Assembly: GCA_012295275.1 (NCBI GenBank) | Contig: CM022670.1 | Coordinates: forward strand, 20,070,698-20,134,697 | Reading direction: 5' to 3' | DNA: 64,000 nt | Origin: Chrysomallon squamiferum | Taxonomy: Eukaryota > Mollusca > Gastropoda > Neomphalida > Peltospiridae | Shown: positions 49,511 through 62,100 of the stretch, one piece after another | Position numbering within the stretch: the first letter of the stretch is position 1 | Layout: every line of letters starts with the position of its first letter | Program-made: the position numbers and the translations under genes | The notes under the pieces: generated by a model | What the model was told of the DNA's origin: nothing | The model's input: only the letters and a program-made list of their open reading frames with translations | Databases searched by the model: none

Positions 49511-49960
49511 CTTCAACAAATGTCAAACGAAAGTTGCAGAAAAGATATTGCCGATGTTAAGATACAGTTATGTTATATCTTGCACGATGTCAACTGAATG
49601 TTGTAGAAACGTTAATGATTAATGCCGATGTTAAAGACAACGACCTTTTTTTTAATATCTTCTACAATATCAAGTGGATATTATAGACATATTAATAATT
49701 AATGCCGATGTTAAAGATCAAGATATAAATAATTTAAATCGTAGACGGTATATCAAATGACTATTGTAGAAAGGTTAACAGTTACTGCCGATGTTAAAGA
49801 CAAATATATAATTATGATATATCTTGCACGGTATTAAGTGAATGTCCAAGAAAATATAACAGTTATTGCCGATGTTAAAAACATAAATACATTATATCTC
49901 CAACAGCGTCAAGTTAATGTCGTAGAAAATTTAACAGTTGTTGTCGATGTTAACGACCCT
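49511..49960. repeat. Degenerate 71-93 bp tandem array, about five to six units
   Basis: The core gccgatgtta (or gtcgatgtta) recurs at 49550, 49624, 49704, 49797, 49868 and 49943. Each is preceded by ttaacagtta/ttaatgatta-like sequence and followed by attatatct(t/c)...tcaagtgaatgt...gtagaaa. The units are diverged, so it is an old minisatellite. Confidence 0.85.
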
Positions 49961-51548
49961 GTATTTGCAATAATTCTGTGCAATTGTTTGTTAAACGTAT
50001 TCATCGGTATAACAAAGAAATAGAACAAAAACTAAACAGTTGAACAGCGACCTGAAAAAGTATTACCAAAAACTGCAAAAGCAACATCAACAACAACGAC
50101 TGAGACACTAATAATACTACTACTACTACTAATAATAATGGACAGCAATAAAATATTAATATTAATAAAAGAAACATAAAACACAAACATATAAATAAAT
50201 AAATAATTTTGCTAAAAATTAAATGGATTTCTAAAGAATTTAATATAATAACAGTTATAAAAAGTAATATATTAAACTAAAAAAAATATATATATATATT
50301 ACTTTAAAAATATAATGGGTGTATAAAACTGTTTTCACAAATAAAACAAATAAACAATAAATTAAAAATATATAAATATAAAATAAATAATAAATAGAAA
50401 CGCAGTATTTTAGACTGATTAGATTCCAGTTAGAAAAAATAATAATAAATACTAAAAACTAAAATTATTTTAGTAACATCATCAACAACAAAATAATAAT
50501 GATGATGATGATGATAATGAGAAGAAAAACTAAAATTATATCAAATATCTAAACAAGTAACAAAAGATAAATAAATAATTTAATAAATAAATATAAGTGA
50601 AATTACTAAATTTGAACATTTCACGGTAACTTATAATACTACTTTACACATACGCCTGTATAATGTTTATATACACCAACGTATTCTTATTCTTATTGAG
50701 CTAAAAGGCTTTGAAATGGCATACAATATCACATTTTTGTCACAATCCAGATAGATGTGTTTCTTTAGATACGTTACCAACAACAACAAATGAACAGCGG
50801 AGATTATTACCCACGTTTAATTACATTACGACCAAACGTAAAAATTACATATATAGAATTACTGTAACATATGTTCCTTTAATATCTGGAAATAACACCT
50901 TCAGGAAATCCCCTCCTTTAAATTCATGATATTTATACTTTAGAAAAACTCCATGTTCATTTACTTATTAATCGACAGAAACCGCAAATAGGGAATTATT
51001 TTGTAAGCTGTTTTTATTTGGGGTAAATTAATTTTTGCCTATTCCATAACCACACCAGTACGTTTTTATGTATCTTTATGCCACATTTACTACAGTGCTT
51101 TATTTTACTGTATTATACTGTATATTACGGTTGTTATTGTTTGTGATCATATCCATACATACATCTATGATATGCATGCATTTAATAATTTCCACTGAAC
51201 GAAAGCTCCTGTGAAGGACGTATATTCTTTAACAAGTGTATCTGAAGTATAGTGTTCATCATTCATACATTCTTTTTTGGACGTATATTCTTTACAGTAT
51301 TTGTTAACTTTACATATTATGTTGGATATGTTTTAATTAATTGTGAATATAATAAGTGTTGGACGTGCACTTAGTTTTTTGTCTTATCTCAGTGCCAGAG
51401 TAGACAGGGTACGTCTGGTCTTATGTGCACCTATGTGCCAAAATGTTTTTCAACCCCATCGTCTGCAATATCATTGTCTCTGCCCCAACTTACATTTAAA
51501 AAATATAAATATACAAAATAAAATATAATTAAATTAATGAAAATAAAT

Positions 51549-51549
<1 letters not shown>

Positions 51550-51645
<96 letters not shown>

Positions 51646-51646
51646 A
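51550..51646. repeat. (AAT)n(AAAT)n microsatellite
   Basis: About 20 AAT units directly joined to about 10 AAAT units. Confidence 0.95.
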
Positions 51647-52044
51647 CAGATAAAAATTAAAAGAGAAAAAAAAACTAATTCGAATTAACGTTTTTTTTAA
51701 AAACTCTTTTGCAGTCACACACACACAGACTGATATACAGATATACCAACACAAATAAATAATAAATATTCACTTGCAGTTAAAAAAGATTACTTTAAAT
51801 CACTCAAGATCACTCATTTGAATCACTCAGGTCAGTTTTTGAAAGAGACTTAATAGGTCGAAAGATCAGTTCTCCACAATATACAGTAATCTTCTACATT
51901 TATATCTACTTTGTTTGTTATTTTTATAAAAATGTAATATTTACATTTTATACCGTAATTAATTCATGCATTATGTAAATTATTATTTTTAAAATTTTAA
52001 CTGAATAGAGTAAAATAAAAATTAGAAGAGAAAAAAAAAAAAAA

Positions 52045-52047
<3 letters not shown>

Positions 52048-52078
<31 letters not shown>
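52048..52078. repeat. (TA)n microsatellite
   Basis: Pure TA run following a poly-A stretch at 52031-52043. Confidence 0.92.
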
Positions 52079-52084
<6 letters not shown>

Positions 52085-52839
52085 AAATAAAATAAAAAAA
52101 GAAATGAAAATGAAGGGGGAAAAGGAAAATTAAAATAAAATAAATACAACATCGATAATAACTGTAATAATAAATAAACAATTCTCAAATCTAATTTAAT
52201 TTGAAACTATTTTTGCAAATTAATGTTGAAAAACGTATATACTAAATCTAACTCTCCTAGAAAAAAAAAAAAAAAAAAAAAAAAGGAAGAAAAGTAAGAA
52301 AAATAAGAAAAAGGAAAGATTGTATTCTAGATAATAACCGGAGCTACCTAAGAATAATAAAAACGAATACCAGCTGAAAACAAACTGGGTTTTGAGAATA
52401 CAACAAGCGTGTCTTAACCTCGATAACAATAAACTTATAATTATCCAGCTATGCTGACCCGTTTGTGAGCAGCTATAAGTAATTTAGTCTAAATACGACC
52501 AGGAAGAAGTACTTGAATAATTTAAATAAATAGATCGTGTGATTTCGTAAATTAGCTGAATAATACGAATTTTTAAAACAGGCTAATAAAAACTAATTTC
52601 GAATCCCATTAACTGATGCAATTGATAATAAATATTTGCAGATAATTATTTAAAGAACATTAGAACAAATGTTTTATAATTCAGTACAAATAATGTTTGT
52701 TAACGCTTAAAAATAATGTTAATAAGCGACACGTATACGCCTATATTTATATGCGTTTGTATATGGAAATCATATGGAATTGTGGAAATAAATGAATTAT
52801 CATTACTACTCCATGCAACATTTTCATAATTATATGACA

Positions 52840-53340
52840 ACAAAGTTTTTGGCGCCAGAGTCAGAAATACCCCCTCCTTTGTCAACATATATCCCCGCCG
52901 CCTTTGATGTTCTTTGATAGACACCGACAGGTGCCCGGAGTAGTCTAGCAGCCGACGCAAGTTCTAAAAAAGATAGTCCGAAAATATTCTCACGCATAAT
53001 TTTATGACAGTCTACATACTAAAAAAATAAATTATTTGTAAATAAAATAGTTGTCGATATATTCTTCTTTATTATTCATCTTACATGTAAACAAAACTGT
53101 CTACAAAAGAGTGTGAGAAACATGGCGTATGAATACACCGACTAAATAAAGTCCCATGATCCAAAGCGTTCTCTGATGGAGGGGTACTTTGACAGCTGCT
53201 ACGCATGGACTCAAATGACAAAACAAGAGGTGGAAAGCATTGTCATTGTGTAATATTACAACCGGAGAATATATTTAACCCGTGCCTTACGTTCTAAGAG
53301 GATTTGATTACTGGTAGGTGGAGCTATTAACATTAAGTAC
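52840..53340. promoter_or_regulatory. Possible promoter region of a downstream gene
   Basis: This is a locally GC- and CpG-richer stretch between CpG-rich intergenic DNA on the left and CpG-poor DNA on the right. It contains ggcgcc, ccccgccgcc and cccggag motifs, and an E-box CACGTG at 53341-53346 borders it. A Kozak-like ATG at 53122 (gaaacATGG) opens only seven codons. No TATA box is convincing. The call depends on base composition and the neighbouring exon-like sequence, not on a defined core promoter. Confidence 0.28.
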
Positions 53341-53346
53341 CACGTG

Positions 53347-53483
53347 TTTGTGTGTTTTGATTCAACATGGCCTACTTGGAATAACTTGAATCCCGACTTT
53401 GCAGTTGATTCCTTGTTTCGCTTTGGATATTTTCTTGCTTGTTGCCAGATTTGAACGCCAAACTCTTCGTTTGAGGTATATAT
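53347..53483 (+). other. Possible non-coding first exon of a downstream gene
   Basis: A low-repeat, GC-richer segment ends at two closely spaced donor-like sites, gag|gtatat (53476) and tat|gtaagt (53484). It contains a Kozak-like start (caacATGG at 53367-53369) that opens only five codons, MAYLE then TAA at 53382-53384, like an upstream ORF in a leader. The sequence to the right is CpG-poor and intron-like. No protein-coding continuation was found within the window. Confidence 0.3.
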
Positions 53484-53893
53484 GTAAGTATTATTAATTC
53501 AAAATATTTTATTTGTGCAGCGACCGTCTCAAACTTTGCGGTTTCCTGTAATTATGCTTTGGAACCAAATACCGAAGAGGCCCTATTTGGGATTCGATTT
53601 TTTAAAATTTCAACTCTTTTATTTTACAACCCGCATGAATCTTATTAATTGAAGAATGTGAAAGAATTCATAATCACTGTTTAGTAGTTTGAAAATGATA
53701 GTTTCTTTTATTGATTCTGAAATAATGTACTGATTAGCATATTTACAATTATAAATCATTAAAATAAAACAATATTTTTATTTAATTAAATACAAAATCA
53801 TAAAATAATAACTTTTATCACCCGATTACAAACTATAATTAATATAAATACAATACAAATGTGATGAACTGTACCTCATTTAATTGCTATGTC

Positions 53894-53924
<31 letters not shown>

Positions 53925-55835
53925 TATATATTTGATAATGTGGGAAATTTTACCTTTGATAAGAACAGTAGAAGTTATAAAACAAAAACATTTATATTCA
54001 TTAACAAACACCCACACACAAGAACCACGTCACTTCTGATAGCTTGAGCAGTAAGAACAAGTTACACTCTGCTTCACCATGAACAAAATAAGTACCTCCT
54101 CCATTTTGTCAGAAAACAAAATCCCCACTTGTTGCAGTAATTCCCATCCTCTGAAGCAATTTAGAAACACTGTTTATATATTACATCCAATGAGATCATG
54201 GAACTATAAGAACTCCAGGTAGAAATTAAAGCACGGAATATAGCTGTACCTGAACTGGTCAGGCAATTACTTTGTATGAACACTGAACTAGATGGAAGCA
54301 GTTTATTCACTCCTATGGTTCATGTTGCATTGTGCATATAAAGTTACCCTACTCTGGCAATGCTGGAGCCTCTCCACCATACTGTGTTAAAGATTCATGA
54401 ATTATATATCATATATTATTATGCTCATATTATAGATGTAGATGGTGGGTGTACATAAAATATATAAATTGTTACATACTTTCATAAAAATAGTTATTAC
54501 ACTGCTATTGATCAGTTTTTAATTTTATATATATATAGGTGCATTCATTCATATATATATATATATATATAACACACAGATAGACATATGTATATACATC
54601 TATTCTTCTTGAGACTCTGTAAAATTATAATAGTAAATAAAAAACAGATCGATATTTTGCATAATTTATGGCATTTAGATTAAAACAAAACTTTGCTATT
54701 CTTTCCAAATTTGATACACATTAACAATATTTATTCTATGACATCGCTAAGAGAATAATTTACTGAAGCAAATCACTGGCGTAAGGCATTGGATTATGCA
54801 ATACAAAAACCCTAAAAAAAAAAAAAAAATTGGGGTAACAAGATATATCATTTTCTACAAAAGTACTTGATACTGAATACAGAAAAGCGGTGTAAGTTAG
54901 CATCTAACTAAATAGCACAAAATCATATGTTATTTCTAGTCAAAAAGAAGTAGACAATGTAGCTTGAAAAATATTCAGTCACAGAAAAACTTAAGGAGTT
55001 GAGATCATTATTGCTGTTTAGAATCTTTTTCATTTATATTTTGATATTTATGACATCATTTATACTTGAGCTTATGTAAAAAACAAAGTCATCCAAAATG
55101 TCTTTTTTATTACAAAGGAAAAAAGATAATGTTCAGCTTGCACTGGTTCTACTGAAAAACATTTATTTCACTTTGAATATTCACATAACAATGGCATCTG
55201 TGTCATTTTAATTCTTACTTTTTGTATTTTCTGAATATTTAGCTATGTAGAAAAACTGTAGTTTATGAACCTTTCATTGTGACAAGCTTTATTTGAGTGT
55301 TACAGTCAAACATAAGTACAGATATTGATTAAAATTAAGACAATCAGACATATATGTATTTGAATTAAATATAATGCCTTGATTTATAATGTGTCAGTAT
55401 GTGGCGTGTGTTGTTTATAATGATCTGTATATGGGAAATAATTAATTAACTATATTTCAAGTTTAACATTAACTTTCAAAGAATAAAGATTGTTGTAATT
55501 AAAAGTTAATAATGAAAAATGAATTAATAAAACAAGCATTTTAGAAAAATGTTGTACAGTAGAGATCACTTGATATTAGGCTGTAATGAAAACAAAATAA
55601 ACCAATATGTTAATGTAATGATCTAACAACTGATTTCATAAAATTAACTAATTTTTTTAAGAGTACAAAATATTAATGTTTTTAAAATTTTATTACACGA
55701 ACTGTTATGATAACAAATATTTTTTTTTTTATAGAAATTGCTGTATATTTAAAAAATAATCAATACAAATATTATTTTAGTGAACAGTTAATTATATTAG
55801 TAAATACATTGTGACTTTGAATTCATAAATTTAAA

Positions 55836-56330
55836 TGTGTGAAGAATTTATTAATGTTTTCTCAAAGTGAACAGGTAAATGTATTAAGTGTATTCAGAAT
55901 TTTTCAATGTATTATTGAACTAAATTAATAAATGTATTTAATGTATCCAGAGTTTCTGAACATATGTTGAAGTGAATTGGTAAAGCACAGTTTTACTGAA
56001 TTGGTAAATGAATTGCATATGAAGAACTTTTGAATGTATTGTATATGAAGAAATTCTGAATGTACTGCTCAAATGAACTGCTAAATATATTTTGTTTGAA
56101 GAACTTTTGAATGTATTGTAAATGAAGAAATTCTGAATGTATTGCTAAATATATTATGTGTGAAGAAATTCTGAATGTATTGCTAAATATATTATGTGTG
56201 AAGAAATTCTGAATGTATTGTTTGAGTGAATTGATAAAACGCTGTTTTAATTAAGCAGGCCTATATGGAGAATTTCTGAATGTATTTTTAAAGTGAATTG
56301 GTGTACATACTCTTTTTAGGAATTAGTGAA
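55836..56330. repeat. Degenerate minisatellite with exact 38 bp core repeats
   Basis: Repeated motifs gaagaaattctgaatgtatt and gaattggtaaat are scattered through the block. At 56124, 56162 and 56200 the unit gaagaaattctgaatgtatt plus gctaaatatattatgtgt repeats with an exact 38 bp period. Flanking units are older and vary in length. Confidence 0.88.
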
Positions 56331-56890
56331 TATATTACTTTAATAGCTAACTGTTAAGATAATCACATAACTAGAGAATTGGTTAATATTATTCTGAGTG
56401 AAAAATGATTTTATGATAGTGAATTGATGAATGTATAGTTATAATGAATCAGTGATTATATTGTTGCAATATATACATATTTTTATTACATTATGTATGG
56501 ACAGATGACATCTGTCACTTATATAAAAGTGCTAATTTGTTTAGTTTTACTATAATGTCAAAAAACAAACTGTAAATAAAATTATATAACTTTAATTTAT
56601 AACATGGTATGTTTTTATCAAATCTGGGTCACCTTTCAACAGTGCAAAATTGTATTCCATTTCACCAAATGGGTCAAAATACCATCTGAAAACTGATATT
56701 TTAGATCAAATACATTTCAACACCATAAATCTAATGGCTTAACTACAATCACATAATCAAAAAGATTTGGGACTAGTTTTTACTGTATACAAACCTAGCA
56801 GTCACTGGCTCTACAATCTAGACACATTTAAATCTGTGTTTTGGGTATTGGATTTCATTCTTGATAAACTACTTTAATTGTGTTTGTTTA

Positions 56891-57314
56891 TATATTTTTT
56901 TTCATTCTCACCTTTGAGAAATGAAAACCAAGATTATCAGTTTTGACTGTTTTTTGGGTGTAATAGCACATGAAGATGAATACTATAGTAAAATACCCTA
57001 AAAATATGTTTGGTAGATTCATATGGTTTGTTATTAATAGTTTTTCATATATATATGTAAGTTTATGTATGTTCATGCATTTACACATGAATTTAGATAC
57101 ACTATATTTTTTTTCATTCTCACCTTTGAGAAATGAAAACCAAGATTATCAGTTTTGACTGTTTTTTGGGTGTAATAGCACATGAAGATGAATACTATAG
57201 TAAAATACCCTAAAAATATGTTTGGTAGATTCATATGGTTTGTTATTAATAGTTTTTCATATATATATGTAAGTTTATGTATGTTCATGCATTTACACAT
57301 GAATTTAGATACAC
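56891..57314. repeat. 212 bp tandem duplication, apparently identical copies
   Basis: Copy 1 is 56891-57102 and copy 2 is 57103-57314. I found no difference between them on reading through. Both strands carry the same short open frames twice, with no protein character. The junction allows about 1 bp of shared sequence. Confidence 0.95.
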
Positions 57315-57397
57315 TGGTTTATATAGGAATGTGTAGGCCTATATATATATATATTTTTTTTTTCTATAGTAATGTAATATGATTTTTAACAAAATTA

Positions 57398-57424
57398 TTA
57401 TTATTATTATTATTATTTTTTTTT
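57398..57424. repeat. Short (ATT)n and poly-T tract
   Basis: A run of ATT triplets followed by T's, in otherwise AT-rich DNA. Confidence 0.85.
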
Positions 57425-58605
57425 TAAATAAAAAGGCTTTGGAAAATGAAACCTGTGATTGACAATAGTTTCATGTCAAACTCAACTTAAAAAACAACAG
57501 AAAAATAATGCAAAGAAACTATTTTAATGGGATTTTACAATAACAACAACAGAAAAAACTATTGTAAAGAATTTCATTATTTCTTTTGCAAATTATGTCA
57601 AAAATGTGGAATGCCAATTCAGTTATAAACTGGGTTGAATGTTTCATTTCATAAATCAGATATTTGTAAAAGGGAAACCCACAGATGAACTTTAATTATT
57701 AGCGGGTAATCAGTCATAGAGCTTTTGCTAGAAAGGGAAATACTGCAACAGACTAAGAGCATTATTAAACCTTGATTACAACTTAGGCTATTTTAATTCT
57801 TTAAACAGACTCTGATTCATACATATTTAACAATTTTAATGTTTATATTAAAATCAAAATTTAAACTCAATACATAATTATTATCAAATATATCCCCAGC
57901 TTTTTAGAAACATAATGATGTTTGCAAAGACAATAAAATAAAATAGAAATCTTTTAGATTATTCTTTCCATCAGGTGAAATGTTGAAATCTTACAAAGTT
58001 CTATTAATAAGAATAAGAAATCATTATACTTTAAATAACATATACGGATTGGTGAAAACTTCATATGCATAAATATTAATGTATAAATAGATAATTTACC
58101 TGGAGAAATAAATCATGAAGGCACAGAGAACTACTGCTTCGTGGCAAAACAGATTATTTATCATGGCTGACTATAAAACACCTTATGTCGTCAAGTTTAA
58201 TTAAGGTTTATGAGAAGCACATTTTGTTCAGTCCAGACAAACTGAGGTTGCATGGCCCAGTATTTGTGTAAATATTTCAGCTTTTGTTAACTTTTATTTA
58301 CTGTTTTAGGAAAAATTTATCCCCAGTAATTCCATTGAAATGAAAAAAGAATTTGAAATTAACACTGAGAGTCAAATGTTATCTGAGATACTTACTATAA
58401 ACTTCTTGATTACAGTACTTGATCAAATCTTAATTTTTATAATTTTTACTTTTTTCTTCTTTTTTTTTTTTATAATTATTTTCTTTTTGCTTTGGAATAT
58501 ATTTAATACTGATAAAATAAAATTATGAAATAATGATATATTAGTTATGATAAATGGTCAGTTTGATTTCCAGGATTACTGAATGATTGTACTATAATTA
58601 ATTTC

Positions 58606-58610
58606 ACACA

Positions 58611-58678
<68 letters not shown>

Positions 58679-58701
58679 CACATGCACATGCACACACACA
58701 C
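58606..58701. repeat. (CA)n microsatellite
   Basis: Long CA run with a few CATG interruptions at the right end. Confidence 0.95.
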
Positions 58702-59040
58702 ATAAAGAAAATATACACCTCAACATACTTTTATTGATGCTGATTTTTATAATAATGTAACAATTGTATAATTAAGGTGTGGTTTCATTAGTTGCTAAAG
58801 GGTTATAGAATTAATTTTCATATGGCTACTTCCCAATGCCAGAGATTATATAATTAATGGTACAGAACTTTAGGAGCTGTCCATCACAAGGTCAGTCCTT
58901 TCTGATGCACCTTTTCCTAGTCAACTGGATATCATTTGTTGAACATATAGCTCTATGGTAACTGGAAAAAAAGTCACAGTACAATAGTCACAAAATGTAT
59001 GGGTTTGTAAAGTATTGAATGTGGCATCATAGTATGCGTG

Positions 59041-59230
59041 GGGTAATTGTTAAGCTTACTGATTAGGCTAGATTAAAGAAAGGGGCTTCATATTGTGCAG
59101 GGGTTCTGACTTGTTACACTTATTAATTAGGGTCAGTTAGGCAGGATTAAAGAAAGAATCTTCATATTGGGTCTAGCTTGGGTTTAGCTTACTGATTAGG
59201 ATAGATTTAAACTAAGGGATTCCTATTGTA
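59041..59230. repeat. Imperfect three-unit tandem repeat, about 60-75 bp
   Basis: Segments resembling gcttactgattaggctag, gattaaagaaag and ttcatattg recur with anchors at 59071, 59145 and 59204. Spacing is irregular, so the array is old. Confidence 0.75.
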
Positions 59231-60039
59231 AATGATTTATAAAATGTCCCAGATTAAAATGTGTTTCACTATATGTTCTCCAGCTTGCTCTAGTATCAGA
59301 AGTATGTTTAATATGGAAGTTATTCATATCAATAAGGATGGTAACAAAATCTGTTATGAGGGGTTCATGTATACCAAACATACAACTCGCAAAACAAAGT
59401 TGTGGTGGAAATGAGTCAAAAGATATAGTTGTAATTGGCAGAATTTCTTCATGAATTTGGATGGAACATCTGCCCAAACCACTAATATTAAAATCAAAGA
59501 GCATTAACAAAAAACTGACAAAATGTGTTTGATCTATCTTTCATTTCTAATATATTTCTTAATCTTAATTAAAACTGTGACTTTTTTCCTGTTTTTTTTT
59601 TTCTGTGACTTTTTTCCTAGAATCAGATCTACAACACTAGTTTTTTTTTTTTGTTTTTTTTTTTTTTTTTTTATCTTTGATAGCATGATTAAGAACATTT
59701 ACAGTAAGATAATAAAAATAACCTTATTTTGTGAAAGCAGTAAGTATTTGCTTGATAACCATTTTTAAAACATTATGTTTGACATCCAATAACTGTTTTG
59801 CTAAAACACATTGGTGTATAATTAAACAAATATTCATTCAATAATCTATTCTGTTAAACTCTGACAGACAGGCACTATTGTTATTTTTGCAGGTAAAAAG
59901 TTGGCAGTCTTAACTCATTTATACACCTGTACCTTCAATCATTTTTTTATTTTTTTATCTTTCTGATGTACATTTGTTTTCAATTTCTACTGAGTGAAGC
60001 CATTAATGCAGGTGCTACACAAAACTAGAGGCCCATGTT

Positions 60040-60200
60040 AGTTTATCAAGGATGTTGTAAACATAGTTAAATTATAATTAAGTGGAGGGTAAACATAACT
60101 ATATGTAATATAATAAGATGTTTTAACTTTGTTTTATTTATTTGCATGTCTTGAAATAATTGGCTTAAATACAACTCACAGGAATTTTGTGTAATATTAT
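60040..60200. repeat. Dispersed repeat, first copy
   Basis: The stretch cttgaaataattggcttaaa continuing into tacaactcacaggaattttg, and sequence around it, recurs at 63835-63985 in the same orientation with small differences. Similarity weakens on both sides. The family is not recognised. Confidence 0.8.
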
Positions 60201-60204
60201 TATA

Positions 60205-60290
60205 TGTTATTATTATACCATTTTTATGTAGCACCTTTTCCATAGTAAATAAGTTAAAGGGAGCTTTACAGTGTAAACTAATAAACTAAA
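60205..60290. repeat. Possible ancient interspersed repeat fragment
   Basis: The wording ttatgtagcaccttttccat followed by aaagggagctttaca resembles a widespread metazoan repeat motif (tatagcgccttt...ggcgctttaca) that I have seen in many genomes. It is recognition only and low confidence. Confidence 0.3.
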
Positions 60291-60298
60291 ATATAAAA

Positions 60299-60375
60299 TG
60301 AATGAATGAGTGAATGTTTAACGACACCTCAGCACACAAAATGAAAAAATATTGGCTATTGGGTGTCATAAAATG
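60299..60375 (+). mobile_element. Fragment resembling a common molluscan short repeat
   Basis: The sequence tgaatgaatgagtgaatgtt continuing taacgacacctcagcacaca and then ttggctattgggtgtcata matches, to my recollection, a highly abundant short interspersed repeat of gastropod and bivalve genomes. Only about 77 bp are recognisable. The element class is not established here. Confidence 0.5.
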
Positions 60376-62022
60376 TAAAAAGACGTAGACATAAACATAC
60401 TAAAATAAATGTAAACATAATGGTAAAAAGATAATGTGATTAAATTTATTTTTATTTATTTTATTATCGTTATTATTATTCTTATTTATTTCACTCAAAG
60501 GAATGTCACTCAAAGGAATTTAAAAAAAAAGTTATATTTAATACGATAAATTTGTTAAATGTAATTTAATATCTATTTTATTTTATTATTATCATTTCTA
60601 AAATTATAATTTATTTTAATATTTTTGCTGGATGGGGACCGATTAAGTATTATGCATATATTTTTAATTTTTAATAAGAAAATATATACACAAGTATAAA
60701 TAATATCCATAATGGTTAAAAAGTACCAGCATCTGTATAAGTTAATAATCGTTTGCTTATGTGTATGTAAACATGTGTTATCTGTTATGATAAACTATGT
60801 CTAGTGCTTATTTTGACATAAGAGCTAAAATTATTACTACTATTTATATAAAAATATTTTTAATAAAAAATAATCTGAATAAAACATCAATTTAAATATG
60901 TTGATATACTTGCATCATATTCTTCTCATCATACTTTTTACTTTGTTCCCCCTCACAATGATTACTTGATTTAAATAAAAGCATTTAGAAGAAAGGAAAA
61001 ATCCAACCCTAAATATATAAAAACACCAAATCACTAAGACATGTCTGTACTTCATAGCTATTGAAAGATGAATACAGATAAACAATTTCTTGTTGCTACT
61101 CAATGACTATCCTTTGGAGTGATAGCTACAGGTTTTTCATATATAAATTATATTTAATAACTGTTAATATTAAGGTACACTGACGTTCTTGATAGTAAAT
61201 GTTAATTTAGTATCATGATTAATGTATTGTTTATTCATATGGGTCTGTGGATATACAAATACATAATTGCACAATATTTTGTATATATAATATAGTATAG
61301 GGTGTATGGTATACCTAATATATAATACAGCATATCTTAGTATAATATTGTACAGTAACACTGACAATAAAGTAATAAGTATATATGATTGTGTGTGTGT
61401 GTGTGTGTGTTTGAGTAATAATATTTACAGTAATATAATAAAACATTCCACTACAAACAAAACTGTGTGTGTGATTTTCATTATATTAAACATATTTTTA
61501 AAACATTAACCCACATTTAGTGAATAAATAAATATCACAAAGAATACAGTTGACTATTTGACATTTATAAAAACAAAATTGATAATAATAATAACAAATT
61601 TAAAATTTATTTTAATTATTTTATTTTTTTAATTATCATTTTGTTTTGAATATTTGTTTTCTTATGTATGTATGTGTATATATATATATATAAAAAAAAC
61701 ACTTAAATGATTTATGTTGACATGGATTGTGAAATAAATGGCTGTACATGTCTTAACTTTCTTAATAAAAACAACATGTTTATTTATGAATTACAGTGAC
61801 ATACTTTTGTTAATTCATAGTGTAAGTATGTTTTATATGAACCATGTAGAGAAAACAGGTGACATATGTTGGAAAATGTAAATTTTTCTTTGTGCATAAT
61901 AATTAATGTGGACAAGATTTAATTCTATTCAGATTGGTGTGTATAATATTTTGTTGTATGTATAAAGATGCATTTTCCAACTGAATAAATGAAACAATAC
62001 ATTTTTTATTTATTTCTATATA

Positions 62023-62100
62023 CAGGCACCCAAACCATTTATCCGGCAAGCTTTGGACTGGAGGTGCTCTGGATTTCTGGATTTGCCGGATTTCTAGATA
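62023..62100. mobile_element. Possible pogo/Tigger-like transposon terminus (fragment)
   Basis: A TA dinucleotide is followed by caggcacccaaaccatttat and ccggcaag, and about 40 bp later atttgccggatttctaga. A terminus of the form CAG...(C/T)TTATCCGG next to TA is typical of pogo/Tigger elements. The two atccggca/tgccggat blocks are inverted. No transposase or opposite terminus was found nearby, so it is at most a remnant. Confidence 0.3.

Larger units (their letters stand above)
47935..53100. other. CpG-rich intergenic region right of the duplication
   Basis: Unique sequence beyond the duplication. It holds poly-A/poly-T runs (48060-48120, 48945-49045), a degenerate tandem array at 49511-49960, AAT/AAAT microsatellites at 51550-51646 and a (TA)n run at about 52048-52078. 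A GC-richer patch lies at about 52850-52980 (ggcgcc, ccccgccgcc). Open frames on either strand here are short and unrecognised. One minus-strand pair at 49208-49526 overlaps in two frames and one plus-strand frame at 51343-51528 is odd but not identifiable. Confidence 0.5.

Noticed and set aside
51431-51754. Ile/Phe-rich 107-codon minus-strand ORF
   Set aside because: Mostly AAT/AAAT microsatellite translation.
55836-57314. Direct repeats considered as a CRISPR array
   Set aside because: Units are contiguous tandem repeats without unique spacers, in a eukaryotic setting.
56888-57382. Duplicated antisense and sense ORFs of 62-75 codons
   Set aside because: They occur twice only because of the 212 bp tandem duplication; composition is that of AT-rich noncoding DNA.
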